Shown here: positions 16,427-24,864 of the stretch, piece after piece | How positions within the stretch are numbered: position 1 is the first letter of the stretch | Layout: every line of letters begins with the position of its first letter | Source of the DNA: S015-6 sp964384945 | GTDB taxonomy: Bacteria > Desulfobacterota > DSWW01 | Assembly (NCBI GenBank): GCA_964384945.1 | Contig: CAYLMK010000026.1 | Span: forward strand, 1 to 64,000 | Length of the DNA stretch: 64,000 bases | Direction of reading: 5' to 3' | Program-made: the position numbers and the translations under genes | Notes under the pieces: generated by a model | Database searches by the model: none | What the model was told of the DNA's origin: nothing | The model's input: only the letters and a program-made list of their open reading frames with translations

Positions 16427-17406
16427 CGCAGAAGCCCCAAGAACCAGTCCAGGCGGTCCATGTATCGCCGGATCGTGGCCTCGGTCTCCGGGTGGGCCAG
16501 GGCCCGCCCCGCCTGCGTGTACTCGTGGTAGGCCATGTAGCACCAGCTCAATCCCCGGAGCAGGATCGTTCGCTCGAGCAGGCGGGTCTTGGCGCGAAGC
16601 TCTTCGACCGGGAGGGAAAGGGCCGCCCGGCTTCGGTAGGCCTCCAGGAAGGCGATCTTCTCTTCCTCGGAGAAGAGGTGATCGGTCTTCCACAGGGTCG
16701 TCGTGGGCGCCAGGAAGTGGCCCAGATCCTGGTACCGGTAGGATACGACCGCCTTCTCCCAGTCCACGAGCCAGGTCCGGTCTTCGGTCACCAGAAAGTT
16801 GCCGGAATTGACCTCGGTGTTGACGATGGACAGGGGCTCGCCGGCAAAGAGGCGGTCGCTCGCGGCCGCCAGGTCCAGGATCTCCGCGTGGTAGTCGCGA
16901 AGACGCTTGTACTGCTCAGTGAGCGGGTGGTCCGGGTAGCGGGTGAGCAGCCGGAGGCTCTCGTCGGCGATGTCGCGTATCGGCCGGGGCTGCACCTCGA
17001 GCCTCGGGTCCGCGGGAAGCCGGTGGATCGCGGCGAACACGGCCGCGGCCCGGTGGCTGTCCCGCCCGTAGTCGAGGTGCCCGCCTGGCAGATACTCCAT
17101 CTGCAGGATGCCGTCGCCCAAGTCCCCGGTGTCCATGGACCAGCGGCAGGGGCGCGGCGTGACGCCGGACGGCGCGACCGCCTCGAGCACGGCGAATTCG
17201 TAGGCGATCTGGTCGCGGCGGCCGAGCTGGCTACCGTGGTTGAGCCGGATCACGGAGCGGCGCCCGCCGGGGCCGGAATCGGTGAGAAGGTAGTTCTCGT
17301 TGTATTCGCCCGCGGCAAGGAAGGCGAGATCGAAGGGGCCCTCGACCCAGCCCGAGGCCGAGAGCCAGTCGTGAACCGCCTGCGTCCGGTCAGCGGAGTG
17401 CGTCAC
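16423..17406 (-). CDS. Phosphotransferase of the APH/choline kinase fold
   Basis: A 327-residue kinase-like protein. The N-lobe has NENYLL and VIRLNHGS, and the C-lobe has SIVNTEVNSGNFLV followed by TWLVDWEKA. In classical APH/choline kinases the catalytic loop is HGDxxxxN and the metal site IDWE; here the HGD is NTE while the downstream Asn and DWE are kept, so the catalytic Asp is replaced by Glu. I prefer the GTG at 17406 (AAAGGGG upstream) over the ATG at 17484, which lacks a ribosome site and lies in a small direct repeat (GTGGCTGTCCCCG, twice). The gene is ATGA-coupled to a nucleoside hydrolase, suggesting a nucleoside, sugar or choline-like substrate. Confidence 0.72.
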   Translation of the reverse strand: MTHSADRTQAVHDWLSASGWVEGPFDLAFLAAGEYNENYLLTDSGPGGRRSVIRLNHGSQLGRRDQIAYEFAVLEAVAPSGVTPRPCRWSMDTGDLGDGILQMEYLPGGHLDYGRDSHRAAAVFAAIHRLPADPRLEVQPRPIRDIADESLRLLTRYPDHPLTEQYKRLRDYHAEILDLAAASDRLFAGEPLSIVNTEVNSGNFLVTEDRTWLVDWEKAVVSYRYQDLGHFLAPTTTLWKTDHLFSEEEKIAFLEAYRSRAALSLPVEELRAKTRLLERTILLRGLSWCYMAYHEYTQAGRALAHPETEATIRRYMDRLDWFLGLLR

Positions 17407-17467
17407 AAGCCCCTTTGCGTGGCTGTCCCCGACCGCTGTAAATCGGTGGCTGTCCCCGTTTACTCGG

Positions 17468-18559
17468 CTAGCGGACCCGCACATCGCCGACGCCCCAGAT
17501 GAAGGAACGCGGGGGGTTGAGGGCGTGCTTGAAGACGATCGTGTTCGTTCCCTGGGCGAGGAGCAGGTCGTCCGGCAGGACCAGGGGCGTCGGGCTCAGG
17601 GTGCGGTTGTTCCCCCCGGCGGGCACGCCCCCGAACCACTGGCCGTTGACATAGATCTGCAATTCACCCTCGAAGTCCATGTCGTAGACATCGTAGTCGA
17701 CAACCGCCGCGCCCGCCTGCCTGCCGTCGAACCGGAAGGCCACGGCCCTGGGCCGGCTCCTGTCCCCGCCGGGCACGTTCTTGAGGTTCCCGTAGAAGCC
17801 CGAGGCGGGCAGGTCGATGAGTTCCAGGACCTCCACGGACCACACGCCCCAGTCGTCTTCGGAGCCGTCCGGGTTCCATACGAAGCTGAGTGTGTTCCGT
17901 CCGGTGTCGTCCAGGTAGTCGGCCGGAAGCAGGAATACCTGCACGGGCGAGACGGACCCCTGCCCGCCCGTGACGTCCGCGAATCCCAGGCTCCTTCCGT
18001 TCAGGAGGATCTCGACCTCGGTGGGGGTATCGACTTGCCAGAGGCGGCAGAGAAGGAGGAACTCCCCGGGACTGCCGTCAAAGGTGTAGGCGATCCCTTC
18101 TTCGTAGGCCGGGTCCGCCCCGGCGTAGCTCCCGTAGAAGCCGTCCTCGTGCAGATCGGGCATGTGGATCGAGGGAAGTTGCAGCGGCGGCTCATCGATC
18201 CGGATGCATGCCGGATTGCTGGGACCGCTCTCGTTGCCCTGCTCGTCAAATGCGGTCACGGCCCAGCAATGGTAGCCCGGCGGTACGTCTCGGACCTCGA
18301 AGGTCGCGATGCCCTGAAACTTCAGCCCATCGTGGATGTCCTCCACGAGCAGCTCACCCAGGCGGGCGCCAAGATACCCGGCGTCGTCGGACTCGTAGAT
18401 CCGGTAGCCCCGCAGGTCGTGCTCGCGGTTTGCCTCCCAGACCAGAAGGAGGGTTTCTTGGGCGGAGACCTGCCGGGGGGCCGCCAGGAACGGCAGGATG
18501 AGGCAGGCCGAAGGGAGCGCAAGAATCAGGAGCGAACGGCCGAGCCGGGCTGTCTTCAC
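17468..18559 (-). CDS. Secreted Fn3-like and beta-module protein
   Basis: A 363-residue exported protein without a recognised catalytic domain. A signal peptide (LILALPSACLILPFLAA, cleavage near VSAQ) is followed by a fibronectin-III-like domain (about 35-125, with LVWEANREHDLRGYRIYES and YHCWAVTAFDEQGNESGPSN), and then two beta modules of about 110 residues, each starting FYG and containing a TEVEILLNG/GELQIYVNG strand, and the last ending NPPRSFIWGVGDVRV. That ending matches NPPKTYWWGVRNV in the papain-like lipoprotein at 11914-14442, so the two proteins share a module family. I chose the GTG at 18559; a TTG at 18616 is possible. Likely surface binding or adhesion. Confidence 0.7.
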   Translation of the reverse strand: MKTARLGRSLLILALPSACLILPFLAAPRQVSAQETLLLVWEANREHDLRGYRIYESDDAGYLGARLGELLVEDIHDGLKFQGIATFEVRDVPPGYHCWAVTAFDEQGNESGPSNPACIRIDEPPLQLPSIHMPDLHEDGFYGSYAGADPAYEEGIAYTFDGSPGEFLLLCRLWQVDTPTEVEILLNGRSLGFADVTGGQGSVSPVQVFLLPADYLDDTGRNTLSFVWNPDGSEDDWGVWSVEVLELIDLPASGFYGNLKNVPGGDRSRPRAVAFRFDGRQAGAAVVDYDVYDMDFEGELQIYVNGQWFGGVPAGGNNRTLSPTPLVLPDDLLLAQGTNTIVFKHALNPPRSFIWGVGDVRVR

Positions 18560-18870
18560 AATCGGTTCCCGTGGGTTTTGGGAGGAACTTCGGACTCTGC
18601 GAAACCCGCCAACCAATCATACCTTTATAAGGCAGGATTCTCGGGCGAGTCAAGCAGGATCGAACGGTTTGCTCGATGAAAGAATCTATGCCCTCCATCT
18701 CGGCTGCGATAAGCTGTTTGTTATCCGGGTCTTCCTCGATCGCATCGACCCACAGCCGCCCGGGGGTGAAGGCTGCGTGCCGCGGAATCCGCCTTCTGAT
18801 GGCCGCCGGAATTGCCGGGGGTTTATCATGTTTGTAAAGTAATGTATTTTATTATATGCGGGAGGCGGTG
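18560..18870. other. Divergent intergenic region with AT-rich promoter-like segment
   Basis: This 311-base gap separates the minus-strand secreted-protein gene from the plus-strand cbbQ-type gene. It has no credible gene. The last 50 bases (18821-18857) are strikingly AT-rich for this genome: TTTATC at 18822-18827 and TATTTT at 18845-18850 are 17 bases apart and could form a weak promoter for the downstream operon. The ribosome site GGGAGG precedes the start at 18871. Confidence 0.3.
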
Positions 18871-19776
18871 ATGAGCGCTGCGAACCCAGACCCCTCAAAG
18901 AAACTCTCGGTCAAGGAATACGCGCCGGACGCGGACGCGCAGGAGCCCTTCTATCTCCCTCTCGGCAGTGAAGTCGAGATCTTCGAGGCGGCCTACCGCA
19001 ACCGGCTCCCCGTGCTGCTCAAGGGGCCGACCGGTTGCGGAAAAACCCGTTTCGTCGAGTACATGACCTATCGGCTCAAGGGCGGGTTGGGTACGGGCGG
19101 GGGCGCGCCCAGGGAGGGCGCCGTGGCCCGAAACCTGGACCATCTGAAGCTCATCACGGTGGCGTGCCACGAGGACCTGACCGCCACCGACCTGGTGGGA
19201 AGGTACCTGATCGACGGCGCGAGCACGGTCTGGGCGGACGGCCCGCTCACCAAGGCGGTCCGGACCGGGGCGATCTGCTACCTGGACGAGGTCGTCGAGG
19301 CGCGCAAGGACACGCTCGTCCTGATCCACCCCCTGACCGACCACCGCAGGTTCCTGCCCCTGGACAAGAAGGGGCAGATCCTGGAGGCTCACCCGGACTT
19401 CCTGCTCGTGATCTCCTACAACCCCGGCTACCAGAGCGTGGCGAAGGACCTGAAACAGAGCACCCGGCAGCGGTTCGTGACGCTCGAGTTCGGGTACCCC
19501 CCTGCCGAGATGAACGCGAGGATCATTTCCCATGAGTGCGGGATCGCGCCCGAGCAGGCCCTGCAGCTCGCCCTGCTCGGCGAGAAGACGTTTCACCTGA
19601 AGCAGCAGGGGCTCGAGGAGGGCGTGAGCACCCGGCTGCTCATCTATGCGGGGCGGCTGATCCTGAGCGGGATCGCCCCGAGGATGGCCTGCAGGATCAC
19701 GCTTTCCGCCTCGGTGACCGATGACCCGGACATGAACCGCGCGATCGAGGACCTGATCGACTCGGTGTTTGCCTAG
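18871..19776 (+). CDS. CbbQ/NorQ-type MoxR AAA+ ATPase
   Basis: A 301-residue AAA+ ATPase of the CbbQ/NirQ/NorQ/GpvN group. Walker A is GPTGCGKT (about residue 51), Walker B is ICYLDEVVEA, and sensor-like NPGYQ and the QRF segment follow. These ATPases work with VWA proteins to remodel or activate partner enzymes (Rubisco in CbbQ-CbbO, nitric oxide reductase in NorQ-NorD). I chose the ATG at 18871 because of the GGGAGG site in front of it; an in-frame ATG lies at 18856. The VWA partner gene follows about 280 bases downstream across a repeat-filled gap. No Rubisco or NO reductase gene is in the window, so the client is unknown. Confidence 0.88.
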   Translation: MSAANPDPSKKLSVKEYAPDADAQEPFYLPLGSEVEIFEAAYRNRLPVLLKGPTGCGKTRFVEYMTYRLKGGLGTGGGAPREGAVARNLDHLKLITVACHEDLTATDLVGRYLIDGASTVWADGPLTKAVRTGAICYLDEVVEARKDTLVLIHPLTDHRRFLPLDKKGQILEAHPDFLLVISYNPGYQSVAKDLKQSTRQRFVTLEFGYPPAEMNARIISHECGIAPEQALQLALLGEKTFHLKQQGLEEGVSTRLLIYAGRLILSGIAPRMACRITLSASVTDDPDMNRAIEDLIDSVFA

Positions 19777-19785
19777 GCAGCAGCC

Positions 19786-20035
19786 GTCATTCCGGCGCAG
19801 GAGGGAACCCAGAGGCGGGCCGTTCCTTGATTCCCGCGCAGGAGAGGGTGTGCCATCCTCTTTCATCCCGGCCCAAGTGCGGAGCGCGTGAGGGCCGGGA
19901 TCCAGAAGTCGGCATCCAGAACGGTCGCAACCGCCTGGCGCCGGGACTGGATGCCCGCCTTCGCGGGCATGACGGCAAACCGGAGCGCGTGAGGGCTGGG
20001 ATCCGCAGGCTCCCTCGGAATGACGAAGCAGAGGC
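19786..20035. repeat. Dispersed palindromic repeats between cbbQ- and cbbO-type genes
   Basis: Several GC-rich palindrome-like units follow each other: GTCATTCCGGCGCAGGAGGG, TTCCCGCGCAGGAG, TCATCCCGGCCCAAGTGCGG with CCGGGATCCAG, and TGCCCGCCTTCGCGGGCATGA (about 19951-19971). They belong to the same family as the clusters at 8590-8705 and 38280-38460. The phrase CGGAGCGCGTGAGGGC occurs twice (about 19878 and 19981), showing internal duplication. Confidence 0.7.
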
Positions 20036-20056
20036 GTGAACGCAGAGGATGGGTTG

Positions 20057-22825
20057 ATGGAAGCTCTTGTTCAGCTCCTGGACCGGGGAGCGCCCCCCAG
20101 GGGCAGGCCGGACCGGAGGACCGAACGGATTCGGGCCAGGCTGGAGGATTTCCTCAGGCGTATGCCCGCCGGGCTCCATGACCCGGGCATGGAACTCGTC
20201 CGTTCGATCGCCGTGAGTGCGCCGGTCCAGGCCCAGGGTCTGCTCGAATGGCTGCCGGACCTGGCGCGGGTCCTTCCGGACCGGACGGCCCGGGAGGGCA
20301 TCGAGCACGCCGTCCGGATCTCACGGGCCTCGGTGAGCGCCTCCTACGGGTTCCTCTCCCACCTGCTTTACGTAAACCACGCGCTCGGCGGCAGGAAACT
20401 CGGCCCGTGGGTGGACGAGGGCCTCCGGCTGCTCAAGGAAAACCCCTCGGCCGGCCGGGCCTACTTCGACCTCCATTCGCGCAGGGCCCGGGAAGGCGTC
20501 AGGAGGCAGGACGAAGCGGTCCGCCTGGAGGAGATCCGGGAGTCGCTCCGCCTCTACGTGCACGGGATCTGCGGACACAGGCTCGAGGTACAGAGCGCCG
20601 GGGAGGCCGTCGCCGGGTTCGCGGGCGGGCGGCCCTGGAGCCTTCCCCATTCGGACGCTCACGGCATCTTTCTGCCGCCCGCCGTGCAGGCCTTTGCCTC
20701 GCACCACGAGAACCGCCTTTTCTATCGGATCCTCGCCGCGCACCAGGCCGGCTATCACGAGGCCGGCACCTTCGGCTTCGGGCTGGTCTCCTTTCTGGCG
20801 CGGCTGGCCGGGCATCCCGCCCTGGGAAGATGGAGGCCCGAACTTCAAAGGCGGGACGGGCAGGATGATTTCCTCTCGGACCTCCAGGTCTTCTTCCATC
20901 TCTTCCCGCGGCCCGGGCTTGCTCAGCGAATCTTCGTCGCGGTCGAGGACGGCCGCGTGGATGCGCACCTGCGGCGCCGCTATCCCGGCCTGGAGGCGGA
21001 CATGGACCCGTTCGTCGAGGCCATCCTGGCGAAGCGCCCCGGCCTGGGCGGCCTCACCCTGGGGGCTGCGCTCCTGGAGATGCTCGATCGGATCTCGCTT
21101 GCGCCCGGCAGGCGGCCGGTCGCGGTGCCGCCCGCGCTCCTCCATCTCTGGCACCTCATGGCGGACCGTCTCGCACCGGCCTTTGCGCCCGGCGCCTCGG
21201 TCGAGGACGCGGCCGTGGCCGCGACCGAGCTTTACTGGTTCTTCCAGGGCGTGCTCAGGGTGGGCGCCCGCCTTGCGGACTCGTGGCCGGCGGCCCCCGG
21301 CGCGGAGAACGGGCCGGGCCGGGAGTATCTCTCGAGCGACTTGTTCGCCCATATCCTCTTTCCGGAGGCCCCCGCGGCCGAGATCGAGGGGGAGGCAGGC
21401 GTGATCGATCCGCCTGGAAGCCCGGACGCTCCGCTCGACTATCGAGGGGAAACGGACCTCGGCCAGGTGCAGAAGGGGCTTCAGATGGCCGAGCACCTGG
21501 AAAGCGCCTCGTCGCGCGACCCGGATGCAGGCAGGCGGATCCTGTCGCTTGACGAACTCAAGCGTCTGCTCGAAATGGGCCTGGAGATCACCGTGGAGAG
21601 CGTCCGGGACGAGGCCCTGCAGGGCCCCGGCCTTTTCTACCAGAACCCCTCGCAGGCCTTTCCCGTGATGCCCCCGTTCAAGAAGAAGCAGGAAGAAGGC
21701 GCGGCCCTCAAGGGACAGATGCTCTCCCTGCTCCGGCGGGAGCACAGGCGGAACGCGCGGGAGCAGGATGCGACGATCTATTACTACGATGAGTGGGATT
21801 ACACGATCCAGGATTACCGGGCCGGCTGGTGCCGGCTGCTTGAGCGGGAGGTCAGCCCGGACGGCCGGGGCTTTGCGGCCCGGGCCCGGGCCTCCTGCGG
21901 ACCGCTCATCCCCTCGGTGCGCAGGCAGTTCGAAAAGATCCGTCCCGAGGAATACAGGAAGGAGAAGGCCCTCCTGGACGGGGAGGAGATCGACCTGGAC
22001 CGGACGGTCGAGCACCTGGTCGACCGGCGGAGCGGGCTTCCGGGGACGAACCGGCTCTACCAGCAGCGCAGGAAGGTGGAGCGGGACGTTTGCACGGTCT
22101 TTCTGGTCGACATGAGTTCGAGCACGGGCGAGCCGGTCTCGGCGACGGCGGGGGAGGAGGCCGAGGACGGCGAGGCGCTCCGGGACCGCAGCGGCGGCCG
22201 CACACCGGCCGGCCGGGACGACCTCGGGGGGGTGCTCGCCGGCATGAGGACGAGCCTCGCGGCGGGCGGGATCGCGGACGACGGCCGGAACGAACGGAAG
22301 CGGATCATCGACGTGGAGAAGGAAGCACTCATCCTGCTCGCGGAGGCCCTGGGTGCCCTGGGGGACCGGTACGGCATCTACGGATTCTCCGGATCCGGGC
22401 GAAACCAGGTCGACTTCTACACGATCAAGGAGTGCTCGCAGCGGCATTCCAGCCGGATCCGGGACGGCATCGGCGCCATCGAGCCGAAGGGCAGTACGCG
22501 GATGGGCGCGGCCCTGCGCCATTGCCGGGCCAAGCTCGCCAGGCAGGATGCCCGCCGGAAGCTCCTGTTCCTGTTGAGCGACGGGTTCCCCCAGGATCTG
22601 GACTACGGATACGACCGGACCAGCCACGAATACGGGGTCCGGGACACGGCGCAGGCCCTGGCCGAACTCGAGAAGGACGGAACGCACACCTACTGCATCA
22701 CCGTGGACCGCCGGGGCGAGGACTACCTCCGGAAGATGTGCCCGGAATCGCGGTACATGGTCATCCGCGACATCCTGTCCCTGCCTGAAGCGCTGCTCAA
22801 GCTTTACAGGAAGGTGGCCGCATGA
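20057..22825 (+). CDS. CbbO/NorD-type VWA domain protein
   Basis: A 922-residue partner of the CbbQ-type ATPase. The long N-terminal half is helical and of unknown role; the C-terminal 240 residues are a von Willebrand factor A domain with an intact metal site: DMSSSTG (first Asp near residue 685), STRMGAAL supplying the Thr, and LLSDGFPQD supplying the distal Asp. CbbO uses this domain to hand the ATPase to its client. I chose the ATG at 20057 over the GTG at 20036 because of the GAGGAT upstream. The stop overlaps the start of the hybrid kinase gene (ATGA). It is longer than NorD (about 600-650) and nearer CbbO (about 780). Confidence 0.85.
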   Translation: MEALVQLLDRGAPPRGRPDRRTERIRARLEDFLRRMPAGLHDPGMELVRSIAVSAPVQAQGLLEWLPDLARVLPDRTAREGIEHAVRISRASVSASYGFLSHLLYVNHALGGRKLGPWVDEGLRLLKENPSAGRAYFDLHSRRAREGVRRQDEAVRLEEIRESLRLYVHGICGHRLEVQSAGEAVAGFAGGRPWSLPHSDAHGIFLPPAVQAFASHHENRLFYRILAAHQAGYHEAGTFGFGLVSFLARLAGHPALGRWRPELQRRDGQDDFLSDLQVFFHLFPRPGLAQRIFVAVEDGRVDAHLRRRYPGLEADMDPFVEAILAKRPGLGGLTLGAALLEMLDRISLAPGRRPVAVPPALLHLWHLMADRLAPAFAPGASVEDAAVAATELYWFFQGVLRVGARLADSWPAAPGAENGPGREYLSSDLFAHILFPEAPAAEIEGEAGVIDPPGSPDAPLDYRGETDLGQVQKGLQMAEHLESASSRDPDAGRRILSLDELKRLLEMGLEITVESVRDEALQGPGLFYQNPSQAFPVMPPFKKKQEEGAALKGQMLSLLRREHRRNAREQDATIYYYDEWDYTIQDYRAGWCRLLEREVSPDGRGFAARARASCGPLIPSVRRQFEKIRPEEYRKEKALLDGEEIDLDRTVEHLVDRRSGLPGTNRLYQQRRKVERDVCTVFLVDMSSSTGEPVSATAGEEAEDGEALRDRSGGRTPAGRDDLGGVLAGMRTSLAAGGIADDGRNERKRIIDVEKEALILLAEALGALGDRYGIYGFSGSGRNQVDFYTIKECSQRHSSRIRDGIGAIEPKGSTRMGAALRHCRAKLARQDARRKLLFLLSDGFPQDLDYGYDRTSHEYGVRDTAQALAELEKDGTHTYCITVDRRGEDYLRKMCPESRYMVIRDILSLPEALLKLYRKVAA

Positions 22826-24864
22826 GGGACGCAAACGAGACCAAGCAGGAACTCATCCGCGAGCTGGCGGAGCTGCGGAGCCGCGAAGGCAAGTTCAGGG
22901 ACTTCTTCGTGAACGCGCCGGTCCAGAGATTCCTGCTGCTGGACGCGGACCTGAACATCGTGGCGGGCAACGAAGTCGTGCTGGACCTGTTCTCCGGCTT
23001 TTTCGGAGTGAAGAAAGAGGATCTCATCGGAAGGAGCTTCCCGGAGCTCATCCCGGGCTTCCAGGGCAGCGACCGGCACGCGAAATACCTGGAGGTCCTC
23101 CGGACCGGGATCCCCTTTCACACCGAGGTACTCGTTCCTCCGCCCCAGGCGGGAGACGTGAGGATCTCGGTATCGGTCTTCAAGGCCGGGGAAGGCCTCG
23201 GAATCATCGCCACAGACATCACCGAGCAATCGCGCGTGGCCGAGGCCCTGAAGAAGAGCGAGGAGCGGTATCGCACCTTTTTCGATGAAGCGCCGGTCGC
23301 CCTGTGGGAGATAGACTGCTCCGGCTTGAAAGAAACCTGTGACCAGCTTCGGAACCGCGGCGTCACCGACTTCAAGGCCTATTTCGAGACGCACCCCGAA
23401 GAAGCCGCCCGGTGCGAGCGGCGGGTGAGGCTCGTCGAGATGAACCGGGCGAGCCTGGAGCTTACCGAAGGGGGCAGCAAGGAGGAGGTCCTCAAAAACC
23501 TGGGCCGGCTGCTCCCCAAGGACACCTCCCCCCCTTTTTCGCCCGGCATCCTGGCGGTGGCCGAAGGCAGGACCTCTTTCCAGAGACAGGTCAGCTCGAC
23601 CACGCTCGCGGGAAGAAAGAAGCATTTCCTCTACCGATGGTGCGTGCTGCCGGGCTTCGAGAAGACGTTCTCGAAGGTCCTGGTATCGCTTGTGGACATG
23701 ACGGACCGGGTGCTGCTCGAGCAGGAACTGCTGAGGACGCAGAAGCTGGAATCCCTCGGCGTGCTGGCCGGGGGCATCGCGCATGACTTCAACAACCTCT
23801 TGACCGCCATCTCGGCCAACCTCGCGATGGCCCTGATGTACGGGAAGCTCGAAGGCGAGATCGCAGACATGCTGAGCGAAGCGGAAAGGGCCACGCACCG
23901 GGCGACAAGCCTGACCCAGCAATTGCTCGCCTTTGCCAGGGGAGGGAAGCCGGTCAAGAAGACCCTGTCCATCCGGAGGCTGCTCCTCGACACGGTCGAG
24001 TTCTCCCTGCGCGGCTCCAGGGCGCGAAGCGTGTGCTTCGTTCCGGAGCGCCTCTGGGACATCTCGGCGGACGAGGGGCAGATCCAGCAGGTGATCCAGA
24101 ATCTGGTGATCAACGCGGACCAGGCAATGCCCGAGGGCGGGGAGATCCGGGTCTCGGCCGAGAGCGTCCTGGTCGGCCCGACGGACCAGATCCCTCTGAA
24201 ACAAGGCCGATACGTGAAGGTGGCCGTGGCCGATCAGGGGATCGGCATTTCGAGCAAGCATCTGGACAGGGTCTTCGATCCCTTTTTCACCACCAAGCAG
24301 AAAGGAAGCGGCCTGGGCCTGACCACGTGCTTCACGATCGTGAAGAACCACGAAGGGCATATCCGCGTGCGGTCCGAGGTGGACAAGGGAACCACGGTCG
24401 AGGTCTTCCTGCCTGCTTCCGGGGGAACCGTTCGGGCAAGGGAGCCCCAGGGTGCCCGCCCGTTGCGAGGCGAGGGGAGAGTCCTGCTGATCGACGACGA
24501 GGAGATGATCCGCAAGTCCGCAGGCGAGATGATCAGGCGATTCGGGTACGAGGTGACCCTGGCCGAGGACGGAGAGGAAGGGATCCGGCGCTTCCGGGAG
24601 GCCGGCGCACGGGGCCTGCCCTTCCATGCGGTCATCGTGGACCTGACGATCCGCGGCGGAAAGGGAGGAAAGGAGGCCCTGGAAGGGCTGCTCTCGATCG
24701 ACCCGGATGCAAAGGTACTCGTCTCCAGCGGCTATTCGGATGATCCCGTGATGGCCGATTTCGAAGCCCACGGCTTCCGCGGCGTGATCCGCAAGCCTTA
24801 CAAGATCGAGGAAGTCGGCGAAATCCTGCGCCGCGTGATCTCCGGCGCTACGGGCCCTGGTTGA
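22822..24864 (+). CDS. PAS-containing hybrid histidine kinase with C-terminal receiver
   Basis: A 680-residue cytosolic sensor kinase without membrane segments. Order: N-terminal helix, PAS (about 25-130), a second PAS-like region (about 145-290, ends in an FLYRW segment), HisKA with the phosphorylated His321 in LAGGIAHDFNNLL, HATPase with NLVINADQAMP, VADQGIGIS and GSGLGLTTCFTIVKNH, and a receiver domain (about 555-675) with the DDEE acidic pocket, phosphoacceptor Asp607 in VIVDLTI and Lys in IRKPYK. Its start overlaps the cbbO-type stop (ATGA), so it is co-translated with the AAA+/VWA machinery. The 3' end overlaps the convergent lipoprotein gene by 17 bases. No output domain is present. 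Confidence 0.92.
   Translation: MRDANETKQELIRELAELRSREGKFRDFFVNAPVQRFLLLDADLNIVAGNEVVLDLFSGFFGVKKEDLIGRSFPELIPGFQGSDRHAKYLEVLRTGIPFHTEVLVPPPQAGDVRISVSVFKAGEGLGIIATDITEQSRVAEALKKSEERYRTFFDEAPVALWEIDCSGLKETCDQLRNRGVTDFKAYFETHPEEAARCERRVRLVEMNRASLELTEGGSKEEVLKNLGRLLPKDTSPPFSPGILAVAEGRTSFQRQVSSTTLAGRKKHFLYRWCVLPGFEKTFSKVLVSLVDMTDRVLLEQELLRTQKLESLGVLAGGIAHDFNNLLTAISANLAMALMYGKLEGEIADMLSEAERATHRATSLTQQLLAFARGGKPVKKTLSIRRLLLDTVEFSLRGSRARSVCFVPERLWDISADEGQIQQVIQNLVINADQAMPEGGEIRVSAESVLVGPTDQIPLKQGRYVKVAVADQGIGISSKHLDRVFDPFFTTKQKGSGLGLTTCFTIVKNHEGHIRVRSEVDKGTTVEVFLPASGGTVRAREPQGARPLRGEGRVLLIDDEEMIRKSAGEMIRRFGYEVTLAEDGEEGIRRFREAGARGLPFHAVIVDLTIRGGKGGKEALEGLLSIDPDAKVLVSSGYSDDPVMADFEAHGFRGVIRKPYKIEEVGEILRRVISGATGPG

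Noticed and set aside
18871..22825. CO2-fixation locus (CbbQ/CbbO with Rubisco)
   Set aside because: No Rubisco, phosphoribulokinase or carboxysome gene appears; only the remodelling pair is related.
20321..22834. 837-codon minus-strand open frame
   Set aside because: Antisense to the cbbO-type gene; arginine/glycine-rich with no domain.
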